Assembly (NCBI GenBank): GCA_035771165.1
Contig: JAWNZC010000347.1
Span: forward strand, 1,896,501-1,960,500
From: Paragorgia papillata
Taxonomy: Eukaryota; Cnidaria; Anthozoa; Scleralcyonacea; Coralliidae
DNA length: 64,000 bases
Direction of reading: 5' to 3'
Position numbers and translations under genes: made by a program. The notes beneath the pieces were generated by a model. The model searched no databases. It was not told where the DNA came from and saw only the letters and a program-made list of their open reading frames with translations. Below are positions 27,501 through 39,699 of the stretch, piece by piece (within the stretch, counting starts at the first letter, position 1; each line of letters starts with the position of its first letter).

Positions 27501-30500
27501 CCATCCATCTACCCACCTATCCATCCATCTATACACCTATCCATCCATCTGCCTATCCACCCACCTGGCCACCCATCATTTTGTTAATTCATTCTGTCAA
27601 GCCTTTGATTAACTCAAGAGTTATATTTTCATTCAAGCATTTTAACAACTTGGTGATCTACTTTTGCAGTTCCTTAGACAAAAGAAACAAAACCTGACCT
27701 TAGACTTTATTCAGTCTGCTACCATTGGGCAAAAAGACACACAGAAAAGCCTTTTCTCTATTTGGCGAGCTATTTTTCAGCTGCCTCGACAAAAAAAGAA
27801 ACGGTTTGCTTTACTGTCCAGAAATCTAGCACAAGACACCAATGCGAGTCTAAGCCTTGGTGATCCGACCAGACAGTCAGATATGACCAGTTCTGCTGCA
27901 AGGTTTTACAACATGCTGCATTTAGCATCATCAAGTGGACAATACAATAAACTTGAAAATGGTAGGTTGATGTTTTATTCATTTGTACTATGTATTCCCT
28001 GTAGCAGGGTTTTCTATAATATAGCCCCATTATGTCTGTTTTTTTAATTTTATCAATACATTGAATGAATACAGAAATTAAAATTAGTAATTTTCCCTTT
28101 TCATTTTCTATTAACTTTTCAAAAGGTATTTTTGAAAATTATTTGAACATGAAATTCAAAGATGCTCATTTAAACCTGGTAAGTTTTAAACTTACAGTAC
28201 TGTACAGTGTAGCATGGATGAATAGTTTTGTGAGCTCTAAACAACAAGACAAATCCAAAAATGCACTTTGTAGCAGTCTGGAATTATGTACTGTACATTG
28301 GTACTGTATTCTGTGCAGCACAGCTACTGTATGTTGATTGATATCTGTGTTAAGTCAGCTGTGACTGAAAAACACTTGCACGTCTGTGTATGTATATGAT
28401 TTGTACAACATTCAGTACACTATGTATACTGTAATACTGCAGTCATTCTCAAGATTGGTAGTACATACACACAGTTGGTTAATTACAATCATTATATATT
28501 TCTTTCATGTTCAAGGTAGTGTCAGCTACACAGTGGTTGGAGTTTACTGACCTGGTTTCACAAAGCCTTCTACAGCAGCAGAATTTTGTTCTAATGAGAT
28601 ATCAACCATTTTTATCCGTTGCATTTCACATGTTTTTCGCTGGTCCTTCACAACCAAAAATCAGTTATCCAAGCACAAAATACGAGGTATTTGTTAGCTA
28701 TAGAGATTTGCCATCGTGTCCTTTCAGTATAACCCCATTGCTTGGTCAGAATGTTAAGTTAAAGAAATGGTGATGAAAGCATGAATTCGGTACAAATTCC
28801 TTTTTATTTTTCCTTATAGAACACACTAAAAGAAACGAAGACATTAAATATCATGTCTTCCATGTTGAATGATGTATCTCCTCAGCTGCGTGGGAATTTG
28901 GACAATCGAACTATCACTGTAGAACTTCTGCCACTTCTCCTGCATATTATTACACCCTCACTTCGACCGGTAAAGTAGATTTAAGATTACCTTAGATTCT
29001 TTTGCGTAATACAGTTGATCTGTCATTCATAATCTCTGCAATTGTTATTGTTATTTTCAGGTGAACACCCAACTGTTCAGTCCAAGTGAGAAACAACAGT
29101 TATTAGATTTAATTAATACAATGATCTCGTATAACTTGACGTATCATCAGGAGAGGACCGTTGAAGGAAACTACACCTATGTGTTGGATCCGTATGTATA
29201 ATTGTATAATTACAAAGCAAAAATTAATTCTGGTATTAAATAAACCAGGTTGTCTTTATTACAGTAATACCATGATCCATACATTAAATTTCCACTTTGC
29301 CTCGGGAAGATTTGTAAAAGTCCAAGGGCCTGTGGCCCTCGGACTTTTGCAAACCTTCCCTTGGCTGTGGGAAATTTAATCGCTAATTTCCCTCAAGTCA
29401 TTGTTATTACTTATAATAATTTATTGAAAAACAATATTCTAACTACAGTGTACAATAAATGTGGATAGCAAAGAAACTGTTCTCTTTATAATATTATAAT
29501 AATTTCTTGTGAATTTAATTTAATTTCAGTAACATTGAGGATGTAGTCAAGTTCCCAGGCTTGCCTCAGCATAAACAACTAACTTATGCCACTAAACAGT
29601 TAATTGCAAGAGAGGTGAGTTGAAATTTTTCAAGAGAAAAGTATTTACGGTAACAGTACTTTATAATTAATCATTTTTATAATAATTGTACTGTTTGAAA
29701 AGATAACCAGGTACTTGTATGTGCCTATGTTAAAACCATGTCCACATTAATTCCAGATTGGCCTTGAGAAAATGCGCAGAATGGAAAGAATACTCAGAGG
29801 CAGAAATACGTAAGCTTTTGTGTTAGCTTTTGTACATTCTCTAAATTTAAAATAGTTTGTTTATTATAATAACATTATTTCAGATAATATTCAAGCCAAG
29901 AGTGGGCTTGCATTAGGCCAGAAACACTTGGCAGTTTATTATAATAATTCATTGATTTTTTAATAATTTTGTTGGTTCTTTATACAGTACGAAAGAAGAA
30001 TCAAAGAAGAAACAACCATTGGCAAATAAGGAACGATCATCTGAGACAAACCAATCAAGTCCTGTTGTCTTACACCTCAAACCAAAAGCATTGAAACCAA
30101 GCACTCACAAGGTAGGTTGAAGAAACTTGTATAGAATTAACTCTATCTGTTTTAGTTTTGAAGATACCATATCAGTAAAAATTCAAGATATTTTTAATCC
30201 AATTTACAGTAAAACAAGAGCATTGTCATCAGGTCATTTTTAATTTTGGTAATTTCTATTCCTTTTTAGCAAGAGAAGGACTTTTTTGGGAGACCTATTG
30301 TTCCAAAAAGTAATTCTGGTAAGCTGCATATACTGGTATTAAAAGTGTACAAGCCAGTGAATAATAATGCATTATTTCATAAAGCTGCTATACACTTGCT
30401 TTTGTTAACCATATAACAACTTGTTACAAACAATGCTGCAGCAAGTCGTTGCACAACCTATGACAAACTTGTTGATCACAATGACTTGTTATATAAACAA

Positions 30501-30906
30501 TGCTGCAGCGAGCTCATGGAACAACCTGTGACAGAGTTTTTGGTCACAACAATTTGTTACAGTACAAACAACTTGTTGCAGGGTTGTTTTGACAAACTAG
30601 AGCTACTGTGTAAATGCATGAGACCAGCTGAATGAGCACCCGTCTTCATTTTTGAGAACTTTTCAATGCATTTACAAAATAGCAGTGGATCATCTTATTG
30701 CTTACATCTTACGTACGTGGCTATTTGTTCCAACAGTCAGAGACTTTGTTGAAATCTAAACATATATTTCTCTGTGTATTATTTTAGGTAATCTGTCACA
30801 AGAGAGTAATTCGAAAAATAAATCAAAATCACCATTTTGGTATAAATTTCAAGAAGGCTTTTCAAATGCTGTCCGAAGAACTATCAAAATACAGGACCTT
30901 TTGTGA
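21511..30906 (+). CDS. CHTF18: CHTF18, alternative clamp-loader AAA+ ATPase
   Basis: 24 exons join in phase to about 925 residues (human 975): 21511-21589, 22335-22541, 22635-22897, 23460-23549, 24386-24438, 24610-24727, 24951-25106, 25509-25541, 25722-25819, 25974-26097, 26250-26304, 26613-26694, 26854-26947, 27065-27163, 27670-27961, 28126-28178, 28516-28686, 28820-28969, 29061-29191, 29530-29614, 29757-29809, 29988-30111, 30270-30318, 30788-30906. Ctf18 with RFC2-5 loads PCNA and supports cohesion and replication checkpoint signalling. Visible features are [18 protein letters not shown], Walker A GPPGLGKT (about 339-346), Walker B LIIDEID (about 397-403), sensor-1 [15 protein letters not shown], and a C-terminal [19 protein letters not shown] that matches the segment by which Ctf18 meets Ctf8-Dcc1. 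Exon 2 is the least certain: an alternative acceptor exists at 21836. Introns carry trinucleotide tracts, a SINE and an M3 MITE. The polyadenylation signal is at 31036-31041. Confidence 0.93.
22035..22170. repeat. Inverted-repeat element in CHTF18 intron 1
   Basis: CTGACGTTTCAAGTGGAGCC and its rough complement bracket a TTTTACTCTGATGAAGGGC core. The same arrangement, better preserved, is at 48765-48890. The frame reading through 21871-22134 is explained by this repeat. Confidence 0.6.
23127..23312. repeat. Inverted-repeat MITE (GTTTCGGCAG family) in CHTF18 intron
   Basis: An inverted repeat (TTTTCTAATGTTT..GGCCCTTC and complement) followed by CAACACTGCCTATGCAGCAC. Related copies are near 12000, 44714 and 61040. 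Confidence 0.6.
23600..23730. repeat. GTT/GTG trinucleotide tract
   Basis: Imperfect (GTTGCT/GTTGTG)n in CHTF18 intron 4. The long leucine/valine frames over it are artefacts. Confidence 0.9.
23735..24028 (-). mobile_element. SINE with 5S-rRNA-like head, copy 1
   Basis: On the minus strand, 24028-23919 resembles the 3' half of 5S rRNA: GTTAAGCCCGGTT, GGGGTTAGTACTTGGATGGG, GACCACTTG. This covers the 5S internal promoter region. A body with GTAGAGTTGTAGTTGATC and a tail of [20 protein letters not shown] repeats follow. The copy at 39700-39918 is colinear with it. 5S-headed SINEs are known as SINE3. Confidence 0.78.
24038..24355. repeat. GTT/GCT trinucleotide tract
   Basis: Imperfect repeat of about 318 bp in CHTF18 intron 4, next to the SINE head. 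Confidence 0.92.
26487..26579. mobile_element. TTAA-flanked MITE (family M3), copy B
   Basis: 93 bp, the same length and ends as copy A, with TTAA at 26483-26486 and 26580-26583. It lies in the CHTF18 intron between exons 26250-26304 and 26613-26694. Confidence 0.85.
27190..27585. repeat. CCAT/CTAC minisatellite in CHTF18 intron
   Basis: Imperfect tandem units built from CCACCTATCCATCCATCTAC and variants. A 205-residue frame crosses it only because the period is compatible with an open frame. Confidence 0.9.
30405..30625. repeat. Internally repetitive element in the last CHTF18 intron
   Basis: ACAACTTGTTAC, AACAATGCTGCAGC and GACAAACTTGTTG blocks recur directly and inverted. It is probably a small MITE; the ends are unclear. 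Confidence 0.45.
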
Positions 30907-31246
30907 ATACATAGTAACTCTTCTTGATACTTTAAATTATTTGTTTTAATTACACAATAGCGTTAATATTTTAAATATATATTTGTATACTATAATATGG
31001 TATATATATTGCAATTTGGATAGGAAGACAATATAAATAAAAAAATATTTTGTTAATCTGTAATGTACCCTGTTTGTTTCCAAGTGATAGTTAAAATATG
31101 AGCGGCTGATCTTTATGGGCATTTACAATGGCGAGCTGAATTGCGGAGTAGCCATTACAACAGAAAGAACACATACATTTACTCACTAAACTCTTTAAAG
31201 CTGTCAAATAATATTATTGTAATACTGTAATTATAATACAATAATT

Positions 31247-31488
31247 ATTACTCAATGACATGTACAATTTTTGTTGCTTTCAAACTAAAAACAGCCTTAT
31301 GGTTAGAAGCTTATTGTTTAATTCATATTGTAATACTGTATTATAATACAATAATTATTATATAATACAATAATTATTATAATATTTGCTGAGCATATTT
31401 TTCTTCCATTACTCAGTGACATGTACAATTTTTGTTGCTTTCAAACTAAAAACAGCCATATGGTTAGAAGCTTATTGTTTAATTCATT
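31247..31488. repeat. Segmental duplication, 161-bp offset
   Basis: The roughly 80-bp block with GACATGTACAATTTTTGTTG and AGCCTTATGG/AGCCATATGG occurs at 31247-31327 and again at 31408-31488. The second copy abuts the stop codon of the minus-strand oxygenase gene. AT-rich spacer repeats lie between them. Confidence 0.85.
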
Positions 31489-34157
31489 TCAGTCATATTC
31501 TGAACCAATTGTAATACTTATTTCTCCTGGTTCGACTGTTGTTGAATGGTACCATTGGTTTGTATCAATCACAACTAAAAAACAAATAAATTAAAATGAC
31601 ATAATCTAGGTAAATCATTTTTGATTTCTAAGAAAAATTAACTGTTAGTCTATTGTCAGTTTCTACCATTCTTTTCTGTACAGTAGGTTTGTGTATAACC
31701 CTTGTGCAAATGATTATGTACACTATTATAAATTAATGGTAACAAAAAATTACAACCAACTAGCTACAGTACTACATGTACAATTCACCACAATACTTTG
31801 CAAATTTGAATACTCGCATTATAACAGTGAAAATATAACAGTGAAAATTATGTTAAATGTACAGTGCATGTAAATTTTTTTCATGCTAAATTTAATCCTT
31901 TTGATGTTCTTAACCAATTGTGTTTATAAATGTACAAGTTTTCATCTTTTTTGTCAAGGTCAATCATTGCCAAGTTACTTGTTAATTACCATACCTATTT
32001 CTCCTTTCTCGATGGTGACATCAAGTCGCTGACAAACAGCCTCACATTCTGGTGGAGGAATAAGATGCCATGTCTTCTTGCCTGACAACTGAGCTTGCCA
32101 TGAAGGACGTTCCACATTATCCAACTGAACAAGAAGTTAATTAAAATATGTCTCAGGTTCTCACATAATGTTGCATCTTTGCAACAAATCTCAGTAAAAT
32201 CTCTTTAAAATGTGTTTGTTTACCGGTATCTTAAGATGGTATTTTAAGATGACAGTACACTACAATACGTGATTTTGTTATAGATGTATGTACGTATCAA
32301 AATTTCTTTTAAAAAAAACTTACATGCATATTAGCGCCAGGTCCTACACCGCCCATGAATATCCAGTCTGTTTCACTGTGTTCTGAGTCTGATGGAATGA
32401 AGTACGGTTTGCTGTAATGTTTTCGAAGTTCAGTCCTCACATCAGCATCACAATTACTCCTACAGTACAGAAGAACATTGGTAAAATACTATTGCTAAAA
32501 CTATTGGTAAAACCAGGGATGTGGGAACGGGGGAATGGGACATGTGTTTCAAGTATCCTTTTGAAGTCCTACCCCCTGAAAAAAGTGCCCTTTTGAAGTT
32601 GTGCCACACCAAGATCAACTTGCTTCCTGTACCACCCTGTACCACTGGGTAAAACAGAAGTAGTGTTTCCAATGTAATAGCAAAAGGTTTTTGGTGAGGA
32701 CAATATAATTCTGTTTTCTCTGATTCCACTTAGCTTTTTATAAGATGCTTGTTATCCTGGGTGAAGGAGACATGTAGGCTTGATTTCACTAAGGCTGGAA
32801 ATCGAGCCTAGGGGGGGGGGTAAAACTGCAATAGTCCAAAAAAATTGTTGCTTTGATAAAATGGGGTACCATACTGAAGTGAAGCTGCAAAATTACTGAA
32901 ATACTAAAAAACAATCCCTGGGTCTATCCCATTTGCCACCCTTTCGGTATATAAATATTAAAAATAATCTTTAATAGGTTGCATAAATATGAAATATCCA
33001 ACTCCCAAAGGGTGTTTTATAAAGAGAATGGTTACCAGGCACAGCGTGAACATGTTGTACAAGAATTGTGCTGAAGGAATGTCATGTTGAAGGATGGAAC
33101 CTGGAATTCCTGTCGTTTATTTATAGTACTGTAGGTAAATATTAAAAGTGTTATTTATTGGTTTGGCATATTTAAATTGAAACAGAATATGTTAAAATTA
33201 GAAGCAACAGCTGTTTAAATAGCAAATGTGCGAAAATCGATACGTTTTGTTTATACACTTTTGCAGTATTTAAAATTTTGCTCTTTCAAAACCCGTTACA
33301 ACCATGGTTACAACATAAAACTGTTTTAATACATTGGCTCTTTAAATTTAAACATGTTTTTAAAGCAATAAAAATTAGTCCCTAATCATTATTAATCGGT
33401 TAAAAAATCGTCTTGCTGCTTACCATCCAACATACCACGGTTCTGCTTTGAATTCTACTCTTTCCTTCGACATTGTGAACACTTCCCTCAAAGTGTGAAA
33501 TTCAGTTTGATAAGGGAAGAACTGACATTCCTCGTCAGTTGAGTTCAATGCAGTTTCACTCTCGCTGTATAATTTCCGAAAATACTCGTACGAGAACTCC
33601 TGTATGGCTGTCCAGTTTTTCGTCGCGTCTTTCACAACGAGAGGTTTTCCACTGTAAGCGAAATCATTGACGAACACTTCAGGACTTAGTTCAGAAAGTT
33701 TAGGCACATTATGGAGTCCTTCGCACATTCTGCAATCAGTAATGCGACGCCCTGCTTCCATAACAAAAATACTATTATCAACAATACAGGGCGAACTTTC
33801 ATCGAAGATATCCCCGAAGTAATAATAACCCAAATATGCTACCAATATTGGTAGAACCAACCCCAGAAAAACAAGCTTCCACTTTGCCAATCCTTTGCGA
33901 GGTACTTTGGTCGTTTTACCAGCTTCGGTCAAAAACTGTCGTACGATTTCTTCTTCAGCGAGACCCTGTTCTAGCGCTTTGCTTTTTAACTCTTTGAATC
34001 TTTCGGACAAGGCTGTGATTTTATCTTCCATCTTCTTGCGTTGTGCTGTGCTGCACTTCTCTTTCAACGGTTGGTAAACACGTACTGTATGATTACCGGT
34101 TAACTCTTGATTGCTGAAACGGAAAGCGATATGCTGTTCTTTGTTTTGGTTGTTCAA
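31489..34157 (-). CDS. Membrane-anchored JmjC/cupin-8 2-oxoglutarate oxygenase
   Basis: Four exons: 34157-33424, 32459-32324, 32124-31995 and 31574-31489, joined in phase to 361 residues. Residues 1-92 are hydrophilic and partly coiled. A single membrane segment follows (about 95-114, FLGLVLPILVAYLGYYYFG), preceded by KVPRKGLAKWK. A cupin-8/JmjC fold comes next. The iron ligands are visible: H290-L-D292 spanning the exon 2/3 junction, and H343 in WYHST. KKTWHLIPPP and EPGEISITIG are typical of the barrel. Basic residues before the membrane segment predict a type II protein with the catalytic domain in the lumen. NWT and NST after the membrane segment are possible glycosylation sites. I do not recognise a named human orthologue. 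The substrate is unknown; hydroxylation is inferred from the fold. Confidence 0.84.
32500..33420. other. First intron of the oxygenase gene
   Basis: It holds an old repeat (about 32510-32640, similar to 13480-13610) and a G-run near 32810. No exon seen. Confidence 0.5.
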
Positions 34158-35165
34158 GTGTTTTTACGCACGATTGTTTTAATTTTTAATTTGAGATGTG
34201 TAAATAGATGTGAATGTCTGGATACTTTACCTGTCCGACGCACAGATGGCTTGCCGATGCACGGTGTATAAATAAACGAATTTTGTAGATAACGCGCAAC
34301 GTTTTCAAACTTTGTGGTCAACTATATACAGGGGCGTCGAGCGTTGGGGCGGGGGGGAGGGGGAGGGGGGGGGGCAGAATATGTTTGCCCGGCGGCCAGT
34401 AATAAACAAGGTTTAAATGTACCTCTTGTAAGCCTGACCCAACACAATATGCAGGAAATGGCATTTCAGAGATCTAGATTTCAAAATTTCCCAGGGAAGC
34501 ATGCCCTAATACATGCCCCTGGACCCCCTCAAAATTTTTGGCCCCCCCCACTTTTAGTGTCACTCTGACACCCCTGGTCAACTACGCAACCAGGCTAAAT
34601 ACCTTGAACAAATCACAAAATGTATGTTTTCATATCCTTTTTGTCTTGAATGACAATCATTAATTAAAATGTCGTAGTTCCGGTGTGGAAAATCAGAAAA
34701 TGTAGGAGTCAAATATAACCCAAGTTTCTCCAAAAAAAATTGATATCACAACTTTATGTTGGGTCTAATACTATACGCACAATGTGATTGGTCAGTTCTG
34801 GTGTTTATATCAGGCTTTATTATATCCTCACAATTAATCGTCCAATCAAATGTCTACATTTTAATAGCGTCACATGCCAGCCCAATATTTTACAATGTAG
34901 GACAACTACATATTGGGCAGCAACCTAATTGCACAGGTGCACTGTCAAGGTATTGTATATTTACTTGCCAATTGCACGATTATTTGTTCAATATAATAAA
35001 ACATCTATTTAATTGGATTCATCTTCACCCAATATGGAAAATGTTTAAGTCTCAAATTTTAATATTAGGTTCGACCTTTGGTCTCGCCCAATATTGCCAT
35101 GTCGGGCTTAGATGAATGAATCCAAATTATATTATATGCAAACACAGTTGTAAGCCCTCCCATAC
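34158..35165. other. Intergenic DNA with G-rich and old repeat sequence
   Basis: G-runs at about 34338-34374. A dispersed repeat with ATTTCAGAGATCTAGATTTC and GGGAAGCATGCCC lies near 34445-34520. The 119-residue frame at 34756-35115 has no domain and I do not support it. Confidence 0.45.
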
Positions 35166-35169
35166 TTAA

Positions 35170-35647
35170 AGTGCTTATGAAACAAAAATTAAATTTGTCT
35201 TATTTGAAAGTACTTTTAAAATGACAAAGTAACATCTTTTGCAGTTTTTTGTTTCATTGCTTTGTTTTTAAGATCACCGTTTGTTTTATAAGCGAAACTA
35301 ACCAGTGACATAGTCACAACGTGCATAATGACTTACCGGGAAAGGTTATTTATATATTTTCTATTATCAGACGAAATCACTTCGAAGCAATTATGTGTGT
35401 GTTTTTCTCTTACAACAACAAAAATATACATTTTCAACTGATTCCGTTTAATAATAGCAAATATATATAATCTTCCCCAGTAATTCATTATGTACATTGT
35501 GATGTCACTGGTTAGTTTCACATATCAAACAAACTGAAATATATCACAACAACAAAGCAAGGAAACAAAAAACTGCAAAAGATGTTACTCTATCATTTCA
35601 AAAGTACTTTCAAATAAGACAAACTTAATTTTCGTTTCATAAGCACT
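35170..35647. mobile_element. TTAA-flanked large MITE (family M4), 478 bp
   Basis: The ends AGTGCTTATGAAAC and GTTTCATAAGCACT are flanked by TTAA at 35166-35169 and 35648-35651. The arms are long and imperfect. A second, left-truncated copy is at about 59988-60305 in a GGA intron. No coding capacity. Confidence 0.8.
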
Positions 35648-35844
35648 TTAACTTTCATCCTTGGTGAGTTGGTGGGTGAAAGGCTGCATGTTATAGTAAC
35701 AACACATTCACATTATTTCAAAAATGTTCAAGCATGACTGCATCACTCCCAATATATCTTATGTAAATACAACAAGTAAGTTATTTCCATTCAAGTCACA
35801 GGCACATTTGAATTATTGTCAAATCTTGACTTGTGTTATACAGA

Positions 35845-38004
35845 CTACTCTGTCAATCGTTTCAAGTGATTTGCTAGTTGTTTGGTGGCTAAATCTAAAG
35901 GTGTTTTCTTCTCCTAAAAAAGTAAAATATATTTGAATATTTCTGTACAATTTGATTTTATTACATGTACTGTACAAAAATACTCTTCACTTTAGAGTAT
36001 GGCCAAAAAAGAAAAGAAATATCTTGTACTGGCATCAATTTAAAATCCAACTGCACCACACCTTATTCATAACTGTGATATCTGCATCTGTTTCAACAAG
36101 TATTTGAGCTACTTGTGTTCTATCTTCTTCACAAGCCATATGTAATGGAGTATTCCCTTCAATATCACCAAGATTAGGGTTGGCTTTGTGCTTTAATAAA
36201 ATTGTGACCATTTTTGAATGTCCCCTGAAACAAAACCATAATTTACTAAGTGATACAAGCACTTTTATCTCATCTTTTTCAAATTTTATTTCATGCATAT
36301 AATATATTAAAAGTATGAATCAATATAAGTACATATATATAAGTTTTAAATATATGTAATCTGACTCCACCTTGAAGCTGCTCGATGAAGGGGGGACGCT
36401 TTACTAGTTTTGTCACAAACATTTACTTGAGTACTGTGGTTAAGTAGAGTCTCAGCCATCTATATAAGAAAAAGAAATAATTTAATCAATAATGGTTCCT
36501 TGTTAGTTCATTTTGCAACAGTAATTAATGCATCCATTTAATTATTAAAAAAAAAATTAAATTACCTCTAATCTGTTTTTGGAAGCAGCGTAATGCAATG
36601 ACGATTGTCCTGTTTTGTTTGTGGCATTGACGTCAGCTCCTTGGCCAATCAAAAAATTTACAACTTCACCCATTCCAGCAGAGACCGAAATTATTAATGG
36701 TGTCCACTCCAACTGAAAAATGAAAAGAATTTTGCTGAGAAACTGGGCCTATTGAGGAGAGTAAAGGATTATTTATTTTATGGGGAGAGTGGAAAACAAA
36801 ATTAGGTTGATAAAACTTTTTGCAATGTACCATATATACCTCATCTCGAGCATCAATGTTGGCACCCTGTTTCAATAAGTATTTTACAATTTCATTATGT
36901 CCTCCTGAAGCAGCCCAGTGTAATGCCACTCTACCACTCTAGATAACAAGAATGACAACTGTAAAGTTAACATACATCCTGGAGGGGTAGGGCTGTAGGG
37001 GCCCCATTCCCTCACCCCCTGGATGGCATTAAACAGATTACTGTAAAGTTCCAAAAGTAGCAACCCCCTGAAAGTACAGTAACAGTAAAATTGGATGGCT
37101 CTTAGTAACAGTTGTTGGACAAAATAAATCAAGTTGGACCTACAGCAGACTGACTCTTGTACGGTCTATATAAGGATGTGCTGCTTGCAATTGGAAGGGT
37201 ATGGCTTTTGACATTTTTAATCTGAAATCTGGAAATCATTTTTAGCCCTATTGTTGAAGATATTGGGGGGGGCTTCTAAAGCCCCCTTAGAAATATTGCC
37301 CCCCCCGTTCCACTGCCCTTGACTCTTGGTCTGAAACAGGGCATGTGTTGATATTCATATACTATGATGCCAGTTCAATTTTGGTCTTGCACAGGGTATG
37401 TTTGGAACAGGTTACAATTTTTTTTTTCCGTATTGTCTAAAACAGTGTCAAACAAATGTTCAAGGTGTCCATGGTTCCCCCATAGAATTCAGGAAATGCC
37501 ATTTTCAAGGTCCAAATATATATCTTTCCTTTTGGACCTTTCTCTTGGGTCCTTTCACTGCTTTTGTCGTTAAATATGTTTTTTTCAAAAAGCTAACCAG
37601 ATTTCTGATTAGGTTTAGGGTTTATGTTGTAGTTAGGATATTGGAAAGATTGCTAAAATCTTGAGACTCACTGAAACTTGATGACAAATTTGGAAAAAAT
37701 AAATTTGACACCATATTTTGGAAAAGCCACAAAAAGACTGGACTGGTCCTTTTTAACCTCAACCTTTCTCTTGACTACATGTTGAAAAAAGAGTAAATCT
37801 GAAGAGAATCCAAATGTTTTGAAAAAATACCCAAATTACTAATTGAATGATTTTTAATAATATTCAAATTATTTTTATTATATAATTAAATACAACCTGA
37901 TCCCTGGTATGTAACAGTTCTCTTGTAGCTTCAATTTCTTTTTGTAACTTGACTAATTTCCCTTCGTATGCTAAGTTACAAACATCTACATCAGATACAG
38001 ACAT
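35845..38004 (-). CDS. PSMD10: 26S proteasome chaperone gankyrin (PSMD10)
   Basis: Six exons: 38004-37897, 36938-36840, 36712-36566, 36459-36371, 36224-36062 and 35913-35845. They join in phase to 224 residues (human 226). Gankyrin is an all-ankyrin chaperone that holds Rpt3 of the proteasome base during assembly. The N-terminus VCNLAYEGKLVKLQKEI matches the family. Ankyrin repeats follow: ALHWAASGGHNEIVKYLL, the LEWTPLIISVSAGMGEVV block, SSLHYAASKNRLE, SPLHRAASRGHSKMV, and NTPLHMACEEDRTQVAQIL with the short EKKTPLDLA end. In repeat 3 the usual PLHIAA is PLIISV, a modest divergence. The length and order are complete, so I expect a working gene. Intron 1 holds old repeats. Confidence 0.94.
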
Positions 38005-38157
38005 GTTTTAAAATTTATATTAATTAATCCTTCAACTAGTTTGATCAATTTCTAATATTTTTTTTCTTTTTCAGTTTTCTTGCGAATAACCGCTGAGATG
38101 ATGATTGCCGCTTCACAGACTAGTTCCTAGTCCTCTTTTCTCTCGAACGTATTTTGG

Positions 38158-38165
38158 TGACGTCA
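38158..38165. promoter_or_regulatory. CRE-like palindrome upstream of PSMD10
   Basis: TGACGTCA lies 154 bases before the PSMD10 ATG. The motif is a perfect ATF/CREB site. Function here is only inferred from position. Confidence 0.35.
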
Positions 38166-38480
38166 CCTGGGAACCGAGTACGAATGTTCAATTCGTGAGT
38201 ACGTACGTTCATCTTTATAGAGGATATTATGGTATATACGCAACGTTACGATATCCTTGTATACTCCATTTTATCCTCATGTATAAAATACTGATATAAC
38301 ATGGGGTACCTACCCTGAGATTATGTAACAGTACCGCTGCCAATAACATTTGACGTCGCCGCGTGGGTTTTCATGCAAAAAATATTTTCTTGCTTGACAA
38401 GTTGCTGCAATCTACGGTGGCTGATTAGGGCCATTCTTGTACACGCTACATTTCACAACTATTTGTCGGCCAATACATAT

Positions 38481-38711
38481 AACACGCGATCATGACGTCT
38501 AATGCGCGATCGCAACTTATAACACGCGATTGCGACTTATAACACACTATCGCGACTTACAATGCGCGATCTCAACTTATAACACACTATCGCGACTTAT
38601 AACGCGCGATCGCAACTTATAACACACTATCGCGACTTACAATGCGCGATCGCGACTTATAACACACGATCGCCACTTATAACGCGCGATCGCAACTTAT
38701 AACGCGCGATT
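38481..38711. repeat. 20-bp tandem repeat rich in CGCGATCGCG, about 12 copies
   Basis: The unit is AACRCGCGATCGCGACTTAT with variants. Alternate units (CACTATCGCG against CGCGATCGC) give a partial 40-bp higher-order pattern. The palindromic, CpG-rich core is unusual against the AT-rich surroundings. Confidence 0.93.
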
Positions 38712-39699
38712 AAATAATTATTATTACCGGTACAGCCATTTGCGTTCAAGCGCAAACCGCAAACAAACAGCGTTTATTTACGTTTAGAACCAGCCGTTTA
38801 CCGTTAAAAGCGGGCATGTTTTAACCGCCAAATTAACACAATGCCAGCGCCAAAAGTATCGGTTGTGTGGGCGTAACTGCAAAAATTATATACACACCTC
38901 CGTTCTGACGAGCTGAGGGATCGCGCAAATGAAAATATAGCTATGGCTTTCCAAAAATTAAATCAACATTGAAATTACGTGAATGAGCTTGTTTTAAATA
39001 AAGAGTTCAACAAACACCAAGTGAGGTCATATGGATATCTCTAAAGTATAACTCACTGGACAGTAATTCGAATCGGATGAACCGCCTTGTCTCAGCAGTT
39101 GCCATAATATTAAAATAAGCTTTTCTATTTTAAATCAGCGTTTAATTTTATTCCTAGTGTGAACCACTGTTTGGATCGCATTCTTTCGACTTGCATGCAG
39201 TTTTGTAAGCATTATTTATCATGCCTATTTATGGTATAATTGCCGTCTTCTTTCTATACGTCTTCAACAACGGGGGACAAAATAATATCCCCATTAAAAA
39301 GCCAATTTACTATTGTACCTCCATAAAGCACTGCTGGAGTTGCTAAAAATCACAGTCAGGCGCCTTGGCATGCCAAAATAATTCTTGTTTTTCTGGCTTT
39401 TCAACCGAACATAATTTAAGTTACTTATACTAAAAAATTCAGAATACGGTGGGCAGAGTGATATAGAATATTTTCGAAATCATATATATACATTTATAAT
39501 TCTATTGAGCGCAATAATAACCAATTCACGCAAAGATATTTAAACTATACGTCAAGTTGCGTAAATCAGATGAATCCAGATTTTTCATGTCAAATATCAT
39601 CTTCCGTAATATGAAGACACTTATCAACATTTGTACCTAGCAGTACAGGAGAAGTAACAATAGGACTCTAGGTCCCTTACAAGGTTATCCTCCTAAGGT
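38712..39699. other. Intergenic DNA, nothing recognised
   Basis: Only a short run of AAACCGCAAACAAACAGCG-type wording near 38745-38790 stands out. No gene seen. Confidence 0.5.

Noticed and set aside
27080..27697. 205-residue frame
   Set aside because: It reads through CHTF18 exon 27065-27163 and then a CCAT/CTAC minisatellite; the exon has a proper donor at 27164.
34756..35115. 119-residue frame
   Set aside because: No recognisable domain, AT-rich composition, between a gene start and a MITE.
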